Shown here: positions 10,063 through 27,743 of the stretch, piece after piece
Layout of the letters: each line of letters opens with the position of its first letter
How positions within the stretch are numbered: the stretch's first letter is position 1
Source of the DNA: Lota lota
Taxonomy: Eukaryota > Chordata > Actinopteri > Gadiformes > Lotidae
Direction: 5' to 3'
NCBI GenBank assembly: GCA_026745465.1
Contig: JACYXH010000473.1
Span: 2,880,691-2,944,690 of the forward strand
Length of the DNA stretch: 64,000 nt
Notes under the pieces: model-generated
The model's input: the letters and a program-made list of their open reading frames with translations, nothing else
Database searches by the model: none
What the model was told of the DNA's origin: nothing
Made by a program: the position numbers and the translations under genes

Positions 10063-11714
10063 ATATTGTAAATAACGAAAACACATAAGCCTGCAACACC
10101 GTTACCACCGCCACCAGAAACCAGCCGAGTGCTTTGAACAATTAGCACAAGACAAATAAGCCTGCACTCGGCTAACTTCCACCGACACAGTGAGGCAAAC
10201 GTTCAGTACTTAAATATACAAGTAACCCAAACATTAATAATTGACAGAGTAGTTCCATACCAACGGACTGTGCTCCTGATGCTTGTTTGCCGTGGAATGT
10301 TTATCAGGTGCCGTAATTTTAGTCGTGAAGCTGCGCATGCGCACATAACGTAACATATCTAAACAAGACATCGTGAAGCTGCGCATGCGCACATAACATA
10401 ACATAGCTAAAGAACTTACTCGTTCTCCATTTAATTTAACAGATACCCATTTGCTTCTCTTTTTTAATTCTATTTACATCCTGAGCTAGAAGTCTCAACA
10501 ATTATATTGGTGCTAGAAGAATGCTATTGAATGGTTCATTCATTTGTGTATTTTACAGGTTCATGTCTGTTTTATAAGCTTAAGAAAGTACATTTACATT
10601 TATACACAATTAAAATAAGTTTAGTTTCTTTGATTTGGATCTAGGGGAATACACAATGACGGGAAGAAATATAAGCTTTTGAATTTCCAGAAATTTTTAA
10701 GAAAATGTCCCCCAATTTCTTCAATTGATTAGAGTCGTTTGCCCGACTGACAGTGTCATTCAAGGACCTGCCTACGATGATACGCCCCACCCAGAGTTCC
10801 TCAACCCTTCCTGGATGTCCGGCATCCCCGACAGCTCACCCCTCTCCGAGGTCACCATGCCGGGCACCCACAACACCATGGCTCTGTTTGGAGGAGCTCT
10901 CGCCGAATGCCAGTCTTGGAGCCTGGCGTCCCAGCTCCGCGCCGGTGTGCGCTTCCTGGATGTCCGCGTGCGGCACGTGAAGGGCAACCTTACCCTCCAC
11001 CACGGTGTGTCCTACCAGAGGGCCCACTTCGGCCATGCCCTCCAAGGCGTGGTCGATTTCCTGGACGAGTACCCCAACGAGACCGTGCTGATGCGCTTGA
11101 GGGAGGAGTTCAGCGAGACGTACGACATCTACGGTGCCGTGGTGAGCTACATCCACCGCTACGCCCGCTGGGACATGCTGTGGCACAGCCGGCTCATGCC
11201 AACCATGGGACAGGCCCGGGGGAAGCTCATCATGTTGCAAGACTTCCCTGGACCGGACCTGGGAATGCGCTACGGTTCCCTTGACATAGCTGATGACTGG
11301 AAGGTATGAAATACAATCTGATTACACATGTTTCAAGAGAGGGGGTGCTGTCCATGCAGTTTAATTTTGGGATTTGTAACCCTTTAATCATCCTTTAACC
11401 TCACTAGTCACCCATCAACACTTATTCTAGTCATTGCCCCTTTATAGGTATCCTCCTTACTGCAAGTGCCGAAGAAGTGGCAGAGTGTTTACAAACATCT
11501 GGAATTGGCCTTAGTAGGAAACAAGGCCCAGATGTTTCTCACCTTCACTAGTGGAGCTGGGGTCTTTGCCTACCCAAGTGCCGTGGCCCAGCGCATCAAT
11601 GCCCAACTGTACGACTACTTGACTGGTAAAACGGGGAAGGACCAGCGCTTTGGAGTCATCATCATGGACTTCCCAGCAGCCCCTGTTATTCAAATGATTA
11701 TTGACTTCAACTGA
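9736..11714 (+). CDS. Secreted bacterial-type PI-PLC X-domain protein (3 exons, 284 aa)
   Basis: Exons 9736-9773, 10754-11303 and 11448-11714; the phases (2, then 0) agree and the junctions are GG|GTGAGT, ACAG|, AAG|GTATGA and TATAG|. Exon 1 gives an N-terminus like a signal peptide (MYQTLLQLLLIAG), cleaved before about residue 18. Then comes the X domain of 1-phosphatidylinositol phosphodiesterase: WMSGIPDSSPLSEVTMPGTHN carries catalytic-type His52, FLDVRVR supplies Asp82 and Arg84, and LHHG the second His (His96). In this family the two histidines cleave phosphatidylinositol or GPI without calcium. I chose ATG 9736 because it has a purine at -3. ATG 9706 is in frame too, and a 6-codon upstream ORF from 9686 ends overlapping it (TGATG). 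Poly(A) signal at 11777. Exons 2-3 are secure; exon 1 is inferred from splice phase and the signal-peptide pattern. Confidence 0.8.
10010..10059. repeat. (AT)n microsatellite, about 24 units
   Basis: A pure AT run in intron 1 of the PI-PLC-like gene; it can fold back on itself. Confidence 0.95.
10323..10416 (+). promoter_or_regulatory. Duplicated element with two perfect NRF-1 sites
   Basis: A segment of about 40 bp beginning TCGTGAAGC is repeated 48 bp apart. Each copy contains TGCGCATGCGCA (10332-10343 and 10380-10391), a perfect palindromic NRF-1 consensus. It lies in intron 1 of the PI-PLC-like gene, about 340 bp before exon 2, and could act as an internal promoter or enhancer. Confidence 0.55.
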
Positions 11715-11776
11715 AGTGTGCCAACATGGCCTTCAACACATTCAAGATTTGATTGCAACTTTGAGATGGCCTATGA

Positions 11777-11782
11777 AATAAA
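11777..11782 (+). terminator. Poly(A) signal of the PI-PLC-like gene
   Basis: AATAAA 62 bp past the stop codon. Confidence 0.75.
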
Positions 11783-12303
11783 TGTTGGAAATTCTGATCC
11801 AACTGTATATTTGCATGAGTCCATGTTATCTTACATTTTAAGACACTGAATACAACAACTGAATAAAATAAAATCTAAACTAAATATATATATATATATA
11901 TATTTATTTATTGATGTTGTTTTACTCTTGGCACTACTAAAATATGAAAAATATGAAAGAAATATGAAAAATATGAAAAATATGAAAGAAATATGAAAGT
12001 GAAATAGATTTCCAAATAAAACACACACAGACACATGCTTGCACGCACACGCAAACACTCACACACACACACATACACACAAAGTCATGCTGTAATATAG
12101 TTCCAGGAGATGTTGTAATGACTTGTCATTAGGTGATATGTCTTAACATCCTGTTTAGACAGAAAGTGACTTAATTCTCTGCACACTGAGTAAAGACAAG
12201 AGGAGTTCAGGAGAAAGTACGCACTGTAGGTTTATCAATTGTATTATCTCTGTTGGAGTCATTCTAATGATTAATCTCACGCTTCCATCTCCCTCCTCAA
12301 CAG
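11783..12303. other. Intergenic, short-period AT-rich repeats
   Basis: Contains a short AT run (about 11885-11903), a degenerate 10-17 bp repeat of AAATATGAAA (about 11938-11999) and a CA-rich stretch (12020-12080). No gene seen. A CAG acceptor ends at 12303, right before the first identified exon of the next gene. Confidence 0.6.
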
Positions 12304-12315
12304 GTGTTAAGGAAT

Positions 12316-13675
12316 ATGGAGAACGAGCCCCAAGGTGCTGTGTTGCTTTCAGTAATAGGTCAGTTTACTCTGCCATAACTTACTCATGTTTGTCTACACT
12401 TCTCTGTTGAACAGTATCTGCCTATAATGTGGTGCACATTTCTGAACACTTTCTCCTCTGCCTCCTTTATGCAGTTGTACTGCATATTATTATATGGATG
12501 ATTATGGTCTTCGCCATTGGATTGGGTAGGTTCCTTGTGCTGAAGCGATTGGTCTCGTTGCGGTCAAAAACACCAAACTTTTGATTTATGATCAGAAAAA
12601 GCAAGCTAATTGAGACAGTCAGTATATCACTTTGGCCTCTTACTAGTAAATGGTGATAAATATTTGAAATAATTTCAATTATTTTTCATAGACTCAACGA
12701 TTCATGAATTAATGACATAAAAAAAGCCCAATTTCTGTAATGAGAGTAAAGGTGTAAAGAGGCTGCTAGGCCATTTTCTGTGGTTTATTGAAAAAAAATA
12801 TGGGTTTTAATTCAACGAGAGAGGGTGTTTAATAGATTTTATTTGACAATAAAACAAATTTGAGCCCTATTAGATGTACTTAGATGTAGATGTATGATTT
12901 CTATAAAGAAACAAAAATCATCATCATAACAATATTAATGTTCTGATATCCTACCATGCTTCTTTAGGTACCATCCATTTAAACAACTGTCCTGCCCAAC
13001 CCTACATCCCCATCTACCTGATAGTGCTGGGTGTCAGCAGTCTTCTCTCGCTGGTCCTAAGCTACGTCCAAAGCCCAAGGAAGCAGGGTGTGGTCAGCAT
13101 CCTGACCTCCGCCTGCATCAGCCTTCTGCACATCTTTAACACCTGTTGGTTTGTGGCAGGTGAGAGGATTCAATGATTGGTTACTATTGGTAATAAGAGA
13201 TGAGGACACAAACTTAAGCAGTGCCAAGTTAACATTAGATCTAGGGACCACTAAATCCCACTAAGCAATCAATTTATTATTCATATACTGGATGATTTAA
13301 CACAGCTAACTCTGGAAAGCATAAATCAAAGACAAATTTATAAATCAACAGACAAAGTGATTGCACACACTATCATCCTCCATCCTTATGAAAGCTGCAT
13401 GTCTCTGTCCCTCTATAGGCACCCTGTGGGTCTTTGCCATTTACTCCCCCAGCTACTCAGACGCCGAGGACGGATACTGCCAAAAGAATGTCTACCATTT
13501 TGCTTTCTACCTCACCAGCCTCTGCTGGCTTCTTGTGATTGCAAAGTTATTTTACGGTGGATGCCTCCTTCTGCTGAACTGCTGGGATGCTGGCACCAGG
13601 GGGCGTGGTTTGTCTCGCACGATGAATGATTCGTGTGGTGGAACAAATTCTCATTCTACAGTGACGATGGGCTGA
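12316..13675 (+). CDS. TMEM272-like four-helix membrane protein (4 exons, 180 aa)
   Basis: Exons 12316-12358, 12475-12525, 12968-13159 and 13419-13675 join in consistent phase with GT-AG borders. Four hydrophobic segments are visible: about residues 9-31 (through VVLHIIIWMIMVFAIGLG), 43-59 (YIPIYLIVLGVSSLLSL), 72-95 (VVSILTSACISLLHIFNTCWF) and 118-142 (YHFAFYLTSLCWLLVIAKLFYGG cut short here). The motif WVFAIYSPSY with YCQKNVYHFAFY between helices 3 and 4 recalls the TMEM272 family of small uncharacterised multipass proteins. The C-terminal 30 residues are hydrophilic and Ser/Thr-rich. The reading frame stays open from ATG 12316 back to the acceptor at 12303, so an upstream coding exon is possible and the start is uncertain. 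Function unknown. Confidence 0.75.
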
Positions 13676-13694
13676 ACACGAATATTGGGATAGC

Positions 13695-13812
<118 letters not shown>

Positions 13813-14222
13813 TGAATTAACAAAAGTAATACATTAGTGAATAAATAAATAAATATATAAATACATTGGCTTAAATTTATTTATCCGATATATTTATAAC
13901 GCATTATGAATTATGAGTAATTGTAAGTGTACAAAGGATGTATATTGGGCGTGTAGGTACATTACAGAATAGTTAATCCTTTCAGGCTCTTGCTAAGGTG
14001 CCTATTCGAGTAAAGGGTCCTTTTTCTTTACTCGCGCCTTATATTGTCGTGTTTGTGTAATCGGTCTGAAAAGTCGCATTGTTTTTTTTACGGAATACTA
14101 CCAATGTGATTAAGACATCTAACTATAATACCTTTAAGAGTGTCGTTGCCAAAGTTGTATCTAGTCACAGATCGTTTGTTTTACATTCATATGTGAACGT
14201 GGCCGGGCCTTTGCTTGTAAGC
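13813..14222. other. Intergenic / mrpl9 upstream region
   Basis: AT-rich, with no TATA box obviously placed for mrpl9. The mrpl9 5'UTR and promoter must lie here; I cannot place a start site. Confidence 0.5.
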
Positions 14223-15940
14223 ATGTGGGGATCCAGCCGCCGTGTCCTTCAGGAGGTAGTGGCGTCCCATTTCAAGTGTTTCTCCCAGACAACATGCAAG
14301 GTTCGTGCATTACTTGATAACTAACCGATCCTTAAAGATTGTGAACAGAAATGGCTGAAGTAACAAAATGGTTGAATAAGTTAATGCACTGCTAAACGGC
14401 CCACAAATATCTGTACGCGTTCTAGTGCTCACTGGGGCTCAATGCTTGTGCTAATGGTTGCTTGTGCCACGTTCCTAATAAGTGTGTACTAAGCACTTTT
14501 TACAGGCTATTGTATGAACATGTATACTTTCCCATAGAATACAGTTGTGGTGGAACGTTGGTGGCAAGTCCCGTTGGCCAAAGAAGGTCGGGCCCCAAGA
14601 CTCCATCCACGAAGACACAGAGTTTACAAATTAGTGGAGGACACCAAACTAGTGCCGAAAGAGAAAAACATGGAGCTGATTCTAACACAAACGGTTGAAA
14701 GTCAGTATCCCAAATGCTTCTGATAATGTGTGTGGTCGCTCAGTCTATTACGGACTTTGAATAAGGACGTTTATCGATGTACTTGTTTTTAACAGAGCTA
14801 GGTGGACGAGGAGACACAGTGTGTGTGAAAAAATCCGTTGGCAGAAATAAACTGCTGGCTCAAGGTCTCGCGGTTTATCCATCACCAGAAAACAAACAGA
14901 TGTTCGCCGAGGAAATACGGGTATGCGTTTAGTTTTGCTTTAAATCACTTTATTTTTGTAAAATGCCAATCTTGTTATATTTGAACCTGTTTACGTTATG
15001 AATTTGCCCCTAATTTATTCAAACATATTTTATCCACAGCTTTTGCATGAGGGGAAGCCAGAGGATAGAATCCAAACACGCACAGGACAACTTGTAAATG
15101 TTTAACTTACTTTTTCATTTATCCTTTCATTGTTTTTTGAAGGTCTCTAGTCATCTCTATTCGTCTTCCTAAAAAGTTGTCTTTATGTATTTGCAGACTG
15201 TGGACCTCCTGAAACGCTCACAGTTGAAGATTAACAAATGGCCCTCGGATGAGTATACACTCACCAAAGAGATTGCCTGCAGGCAATTTGCCCGGAAGGT
15301 ATTTCTGTTTTCTTTTGAGGGTAATATTAGACCAAATATATTCATAAATTGCCGGATTATTCAAAATTGTGACCTTTGTATTCAGTTGGGAGTTATTGTG
15401 CCACTTCATGCGTTGAGACTTCCAGACGAGCCAATCAAGGATGTAGGAGAATATTGGTGTGAGGTTACGGTATGGGGGACCTTTTTTAACCTTACTCCAT
15501 ACTACTTCATAGTGTGTAGACAACAAGTGGTATACATGTCTGCTTTGCTTTTTTATTATCTGGCATGCTTAAATGTGCTTGTAATTATTGTTGTTCATTA
15601 GAGGATGTTGCTCATGTTTCAATAGTTGGGTCAAAAATAAACTGGGATCAAAACTTTTTTTTTTCTTCCTCCTCAGGTGAATGGAATAGACACTGTGCAT
15701 ATCCCAGTGTTGGTTCTGCCCTATGAAGACCAATCTGCAATGGAGCAGAAAAAGTTGAGGCAAGAAAATGCAGCTTCTATCCCAACGGAGGCTAGTTCTG
15801 AAACGGCCGCTCCCCTGTTTGAAGCTTCTGAGGTTTCGACCTCTCCTGATGGGGAGTCTACTGGTTCTCCAGATTCCTTGCCTTCTGAAGACAAAGCAGG
15901 ACCACCAACTGAAAACCGCCCAAAAGATGAAGGACTGTGA
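14223..15940 (+). CDS. mrpl9: Mitochondrial large ribosomal subunit protein bL9m (MRPL9), 7 exons, 289 aa
   Basis: Exons 14223-14300, 14538-14700, 14796-14920, 15040-15093, 15197-15298, 15386-15469 and 15677-15940; every junction is GT-AG and in phase. The N-terminal 26 residues ([16 protein letters not shown]) look like a mitochondrial targeting start. [17 protein letters not shown] then [15 protein letters not shown] is the vertebrate MRPL9 signature, followed by the L9 fold ([20 protein letters not shown] with [11 protein letters not shown]). Exon 6 ends with the conserved GEYWCEVTV. The protein is a structural part of the mitoribosome large subunit. The C-terminal 60 residues are a Ser/Pro/Glu-rich tail, probably disordered. 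ATG 14223 is the first in-frame ATG. Poly(A) signals at 15941 and 16020. Confidence 0.96.
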
Positions 15941-17178
15941 AATAAAAATCCACTTAAAGAAAGGAAGATTATCATTTTAATAGAAAAGTAATGGATCACG
16001 ATCTGGTGAGATTAGTGTGAATAAAGAATGCAAGATCACTTTATAGTGTCCTTTGAAATTTTTTATTCAGTTTTGTGTTATACTTTATACCGAACAACAT
16101 ATCTGCAAACCATCTCCAAGCAATCTCTTCACTTAGCTGAACATTTTCACAAATAAAAATATTATAAATTCAAAACCAAAGGCCTTGAGTATTACCTTTA
16201 TGAACTCATAGCAAGTCTTGTATCCTCCCTTCACTAAAGAATGCCACAAAATAAAACTCTTTGGCCTCTAGCTATCTTTATTCTCTAATTTTCTTGTAAA
16301 TGTAAAGCTGGACATGCAGTACTATTGTCACTTGGTGGCTGCATCACTTATGTAAAACAGGTCAATACTGGCATTCGGTTAGAAAATGAATATACTTTCA
16401 CATGCTCAGACGGATTAAAAAGTATTCTTCAGTTCCAGCATTGGTATGTGTGGCGTGTATGTTGATGTGTATATATATTATTAACTTTTTTGTACATTAT
16501 GGTTTGACAATTATAAAATTATAAATTTCATCAAAACTTTTTGAGTTTGTTTATAAAAGCTGGCCCCAAAGTCATGATTACATCAGCACTGAAAACCCAT
16601 ACTGCTTTGCTCCAATATCAGCATTTAGTGGTCAGTGTCTTAAGAATGGAAGTCAAAGGAAAGTTCCCTGCAAAAATAATCTTTATTACGTTAATACCAA
16701 TTTAGGGTGAATTGGCAACATGTTACTAATGTTCAGGGATGAGTTAGTGTACTAGATCAGAGCATGATCAATGCTAACCAATAAAATGAAGATATATTCT
16801 AAACTCAGGATCGCGGCAATTGAATGGGAGTGAGGGTGTCACATTACCATTTACTGGCTAGAGGAATAGTTATGAAACACTTGTTTAATCTTAGGAAATG
16901 TGTTTAAAGTCTTATCAGAAGCTGTATAGGGGTAGACACAGGACAGCTTTTGCTAAAATGCAGGAGCCAAACAGGTTAGAGTACAGTTAAACAAAACATT
17001 CCCAATACAAACAATGTTAAACACAAGATCGACAAAAATGGAGAAGTCAGTTTTATGAGACAAATCAAAGCAACAGTAGAAGAACGCCTTTGCTGGGGTG
17101 AAAAAACACTGGAAACCATTTATCTACGGTCTGCCAAAAATGCTTCTGGAGGCCACAGATTGTCAAGAATACAACTGC
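15941..17178. other. Convergent 3' region between mrpl9 and prcc
   Basis: Holds the 3'UTRs of both genes. Plus-strand AATAAA signals occur at 15941 and 16020 for mrpl9. Minus-strand signals (TTTATT on the plus strand), for example near 16681, can serve prcc. No other gene seen. Confidence 0.6.
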
Positions 17179-20283
<3,105 letters not shown>

Positions 20284-21388
20284 GTTTGCTGATGTTATTT
20301 GTGATGCTGGGGCACCTAGCGGACATGTATAACTTAATTTGTTTATGCTTCAAAAACTCCTACTTACGTTTACTTGCTCGTTTTTTGGCTTGGAGGCCAA
20401 CGTCTTTCGTATCTTACTTGAAACTAAAAAAAGTAATTTAACTACCAGCCTGCAGAACGTGTAGTGGCTATGACAAGGCCATCACAGCGAGCTTGGGGTC
20501 TATCTAAAGTCGGATTAACGTTACAATCTAGGCCGCGATTGATAATACCACTTATCTTCTGCGTTTTGAGGAAGTTGATTTCGGGTTACTTTATGAGGAA
20601 TATCCTGACATGGATCTATTCACTTATATATTGATAGCTTGGTTTCTGCAACCAAAAATAGCAACCTCTAATCAAAACATACCTCTTCTTTCCAAGTCGA
20701 ATACTCTCCACTGTTGCGCAGGTTCTTGCGCATATTTACTTCTTCGTTTTGTCTTGTCCCACGGCATCTCTAGGCCCTACAGTCCACGACTGCTCCCCAG
20801 TGGTGCAGTAGGATCTGCATCTCCAAATGCATTTTTATTAAATGTTAAACTTGCTCGCAACACTTATATGCATCATGTCACATCACACTGATTGTGTGTG
20901 GAGTACATATAAGTCGTTCTAATAACCACGTTGCTGGTGATACCTGAACAATTTACCAAACTTAGCCAAAACTAGAATAATGCATTTTGTCAATGGAGGT
21001 CAATTAGTTGCATACTGTACGCAACCAACAGGGGCGCTGGAATTAATTTAAACTGAAACCAGTGGGTGCGTCTACGAATTGGGAAGCGGGTTACAATTTC
21101 AAACCCAAACAGTCAAGAGAGCGAAGATCGAGACCGGGGCAAATATCATCCAAAATCCATTTTAAAGCGACCTAAAGGGTATATAATATTATTCGTAGCG
21201 TTTACATCAATTAGAAGGGACAAAAACGGCGAAAATATAATTTATTCACATTTGTTGTTCCCTCCTTGCATTTGATAATATTGCTTCAAACCACGGCGTT
21301 GTTTGTTTATTTGCAGGTGTTTTGTTGGGATACCATACCAAGCGTTTTTACTATCCACTCTCATACATCTCCACATATTCCCTCCAAC
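20284..21388. promoter_or_regulatory. Head-to-head promoter region of prcc and hdgf
   Basis: About 1.1 kb separates the two start codons. It should contain both 5'UTRs and both promoters. A 5'UTR exon of hdgf may end before an acceptor such as TTATTTGCAG (ending about 21316). I see no clear TATA box, as expected for housekeeping genes. Confidence 0.55.
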
Positions 21389-24579
<3,191 letters not shown>

Positions 24580-26247
24580 CAGCCAATGAAAATCGAGAAC
24601 CTGGTCTGGAATTGAATGGAATCCGAGGCGCCAAATTGATTGCACTGCAGGATGCTAGATTTCGGCTGTTATCCAATAGGAGAGTTTTAAAAGCTAAAGT
24701 GTTTGTATAGAAAAATAAAATAACCAAAACATTTATTTGTCATTTTGGGGTATTATATATCCCAGAGTTTAAAGTTTCCTAATCTGATTTCAAACAATTT
24801 GAATGGAGCAATTTAATGCTCATTTATACATGGGATTTGGTGGTGTGTATATATATTTTTTATTTCCAAGTGCAATTACATAATCACAAACGCTAGGTGT
24901 CAAACATAGTTTATTTCTGTGAGCGTACATGGACATACAAATTACTAGTAATACTTAAATTCCAATAATGTATTTTTGTGGAGAAAGAAAGAATGCTTTC
25001 ATCCATAATTATGAATTACTTAATCTCCCGTCGGACCATTTGGTTTGACATTGGTGCTTCATAAAGTACATCTCTTACCTTTCGATTTTAGCTTCAATAC
25101 AGCGTTTATGCAGTCAAGGTTTAGTTTCTCTTTCATTTGTCTCACCTAGCCTCTCAACATATTTCAGTTTTTTCAGTGATTTTATCTTTCACAAAAGCCG
25201 TCGCTTGTGCAATGTCGTCTTGTTCAATGTAGGAAACGTACTTGCTTATAACGCCTTTATTTCTTTTGATTGCTTTTGCATGCTTTATAGTAGGTAACCA
25301 TGTTGTGCTGTTAATGTCACTGAATCCCACCTACAATTTCACAAGGGTATCGTTTTTGGAAAGAATATTTTAAAAAAGGAAAAAAAATTAAGTGAACATT
25401 TTGATGGTGTTGTTGATTTTCCTCTGTGCCCATTGCCTTGTCGATAACGTGCATTAATGAAAGCAGACCGACATTCCCAAATATTATTGTGTACATTTTG
25501 GGTGTTAGAAAGTTGAGAAATTGCATTTGGAAATGCATTTTGATGTTTAATGTAGCTCTTTGTTTTGTTTTTCCCATACTTTTGAACAATGTTTTGGGGG
25601 TTATTGTTAAATGTACATTTTGGGGGGCATTTTACAATGGTGGTACAAAGTATGTGTTTTTAAGTTGCTAAGAATGCTGTAATACATTGATAATACATAC
25701 AATTGAATCCAGACATGACATATAAACCTGTAATTAAGCCCTAGTGCCCGCAAGTAAATTGATTGTATCATTCCCAAAGACATCTAATTTAATTCTGCAT
25801 ATGTTGGCATTTGACCTCTTTTAAAATTAAATGCAGTTATGTTTTCATTCTTCATCGTCAATAGTCTTGTTTCAAAGTTACCTATGTTCCTTTTATGCGT
25901 GTTTTTATTATTATAGATCAAAATGTTCAATCAGTGATGATATAAATCCTTTAAAAAACCAAAACAAAAAGGCATGGAAGTAAAGGTAGCCTGGAATTGT
26001 TCAGTCAAACTGCAATTCTCCCAAACAGGCATCCTCTATTCATCACGTCCTCTACCACTACTGTTGCCACAGATTTATATACCATAGAAGGGACATGGCC
26101 CCTGACTTCATGGCTGAGGTCTTTCTGAAGAAACAGCTTAGAGTGGTAGTGTTTGAATTCTGCACTCATTTCTCTGTCATTTTTGCTGACTACCATTTAA
26201 GTTTAGTATACTGTGTATAAGCAGTTGTAGACAGTAAATTTAATAAA
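24580..26247 (+). other. Probable hdgf 3'UTR
   Basis: AT- and T-rich sequence without coding potential. AATAAA signals occur at about 24712 (proximal) and 26242-26247 (distal), so alternative 3' ends are possible. The extent is inferred, not shown. Confidence 0.5.
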
Positions 26248-27743
26248 TATGTTGACTAGAAAAAATACCTGTTATGTCTTTTTTTATCAATTTTGTAATA
26301 AGTTTCCTTAGCAAGTCGACAATAGCTTTTGGGAAGAATTTAGCTGTCTTATGAATACAATACAAAAGCATTATTATTCAACCTCTAGAAACTGATTCCT
26401 GTCTAGAAAATACATGGGTTGATTTAAAAAGCAACTCAACTTCCTCTGCCATTCTGGTTTGGTCCTTTTGGATGTAGGCTATTTATTTGATTCTGCTCTG
26501 GGGATGCAAGAGTTGTATCACAATGTTTCGAAGGATGGCAGATTATATAAGCATTACGCTTCAAGACTATAGGTCTACCTATAGTCACTAAAGAACAACT
26601 AAACTGTTAACAATGATCTCATGCAGGATTTGTTACTTTTAACAACAACTTACATTTTGATATCTTGGGCTCAGTCATTGTAACATTGTGTATTAATATT
26701 GAAGGAACACCCACCTCCACATGCATGCTATCGTCTTTATTAATAAGGTATATGTAGAGATTGGATTGAGACTGACTGAGGAATCAAAATAACCAAACAT
26801 TATTTTTGGATAAAATGTGATGTATTTCCTCCAATTAGTTGAATTTTACCAGCTAGACCAGATAATAACATAAAGATGACAGACAGTTAGCCTACTACCT
26901 TTATAGTCGTCTGCAGGCAGTTTGGGAGTTAAATAATGCCATCCACCAGAACATGCAAATCCGGATAGGTCAGGGGTCAGCAACCCGTGGCTCTGCAGCC
27001 GCATGGCTCTTCTACCCCTCTGCAGTGGCTCCCTGTAGGTTTGGGAGAAAATGGCTATTTTTGTTTTTTATTTCAAAGGGAACACCTCTTCTTTTGGAGA
27101 TACTGTGACACAAAAATAACAAATTAATATTTGGTCAACCAAAATAAACGTCACATCCTACAACTACAAATTTCGTAAATGCAATAAACTATAGGATATT
27201 AGTTATTTTATATATAGTATAACTAAATATACAACTTTATACACTGTTATCTTCATTTTAGGGGTCAAACAGGTTTTGTGGCTCCAGATAAATTTTATTT
27301 GGTGGGAGAGGGACCAAAATGGCTCTTTTGATAGTGAAGGTTGCAGACCCCTGGGATATGTGAACATAACAAGGAGTGTATAAGGAGATAATATAAATAG
27401 TTTGTATCCGGTTTGTGTTATATACCGTGTCCTCCATTCCACTAGGGGGCTGTGCAAAAATCTAACTCGTTTCTTGATTTGTGTCCATGTGACATTGACC
27501 CAAGAGCATCACGGACCCATGCACTGTTGCATATATCCATTTAGCAAGAATGTATTAATTACAATTAATTGTTAAATCGTTCTTATTTATTTGGGACCAC
27601 TCTGATCTTTACACACATTGATATGTATCACGCAGCCAACGGGATAACATTAGCATTGCCTAGCAGTGTTCTTTTACAAGAGGAGTAGGAGAGAATCTGG
27701 ACAGGCACCAGGACAACTTGCTCGTCAATAATTTTCAAGCAAA
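26248..27743. other. Intergenic region between hdgf and mrpl24
   Basis: Contains the hAT-type element at 26971-27353 and, at its right end, the mrpl24 promoter and 5'UTR. No other gene seen. Confidence 0.5.
26971..27353. mobile_element. Non-autonomous hAT transposon (MITE), 383 bp
   Basis: It begins CAGGGGTCAGCAACC and ends GGTTGCAGACCCCTG, which are inverted repeats of the hAT type with one mismatch. An 8-bp target duplication flanks it with one mismatch: GGATAGGT (26963-26970) and GGATATGT (27354-27361). GTGGCTC occurs inside both ends. No transposase, so it would need enzyme from elsewhere. Confidence 0.85.
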
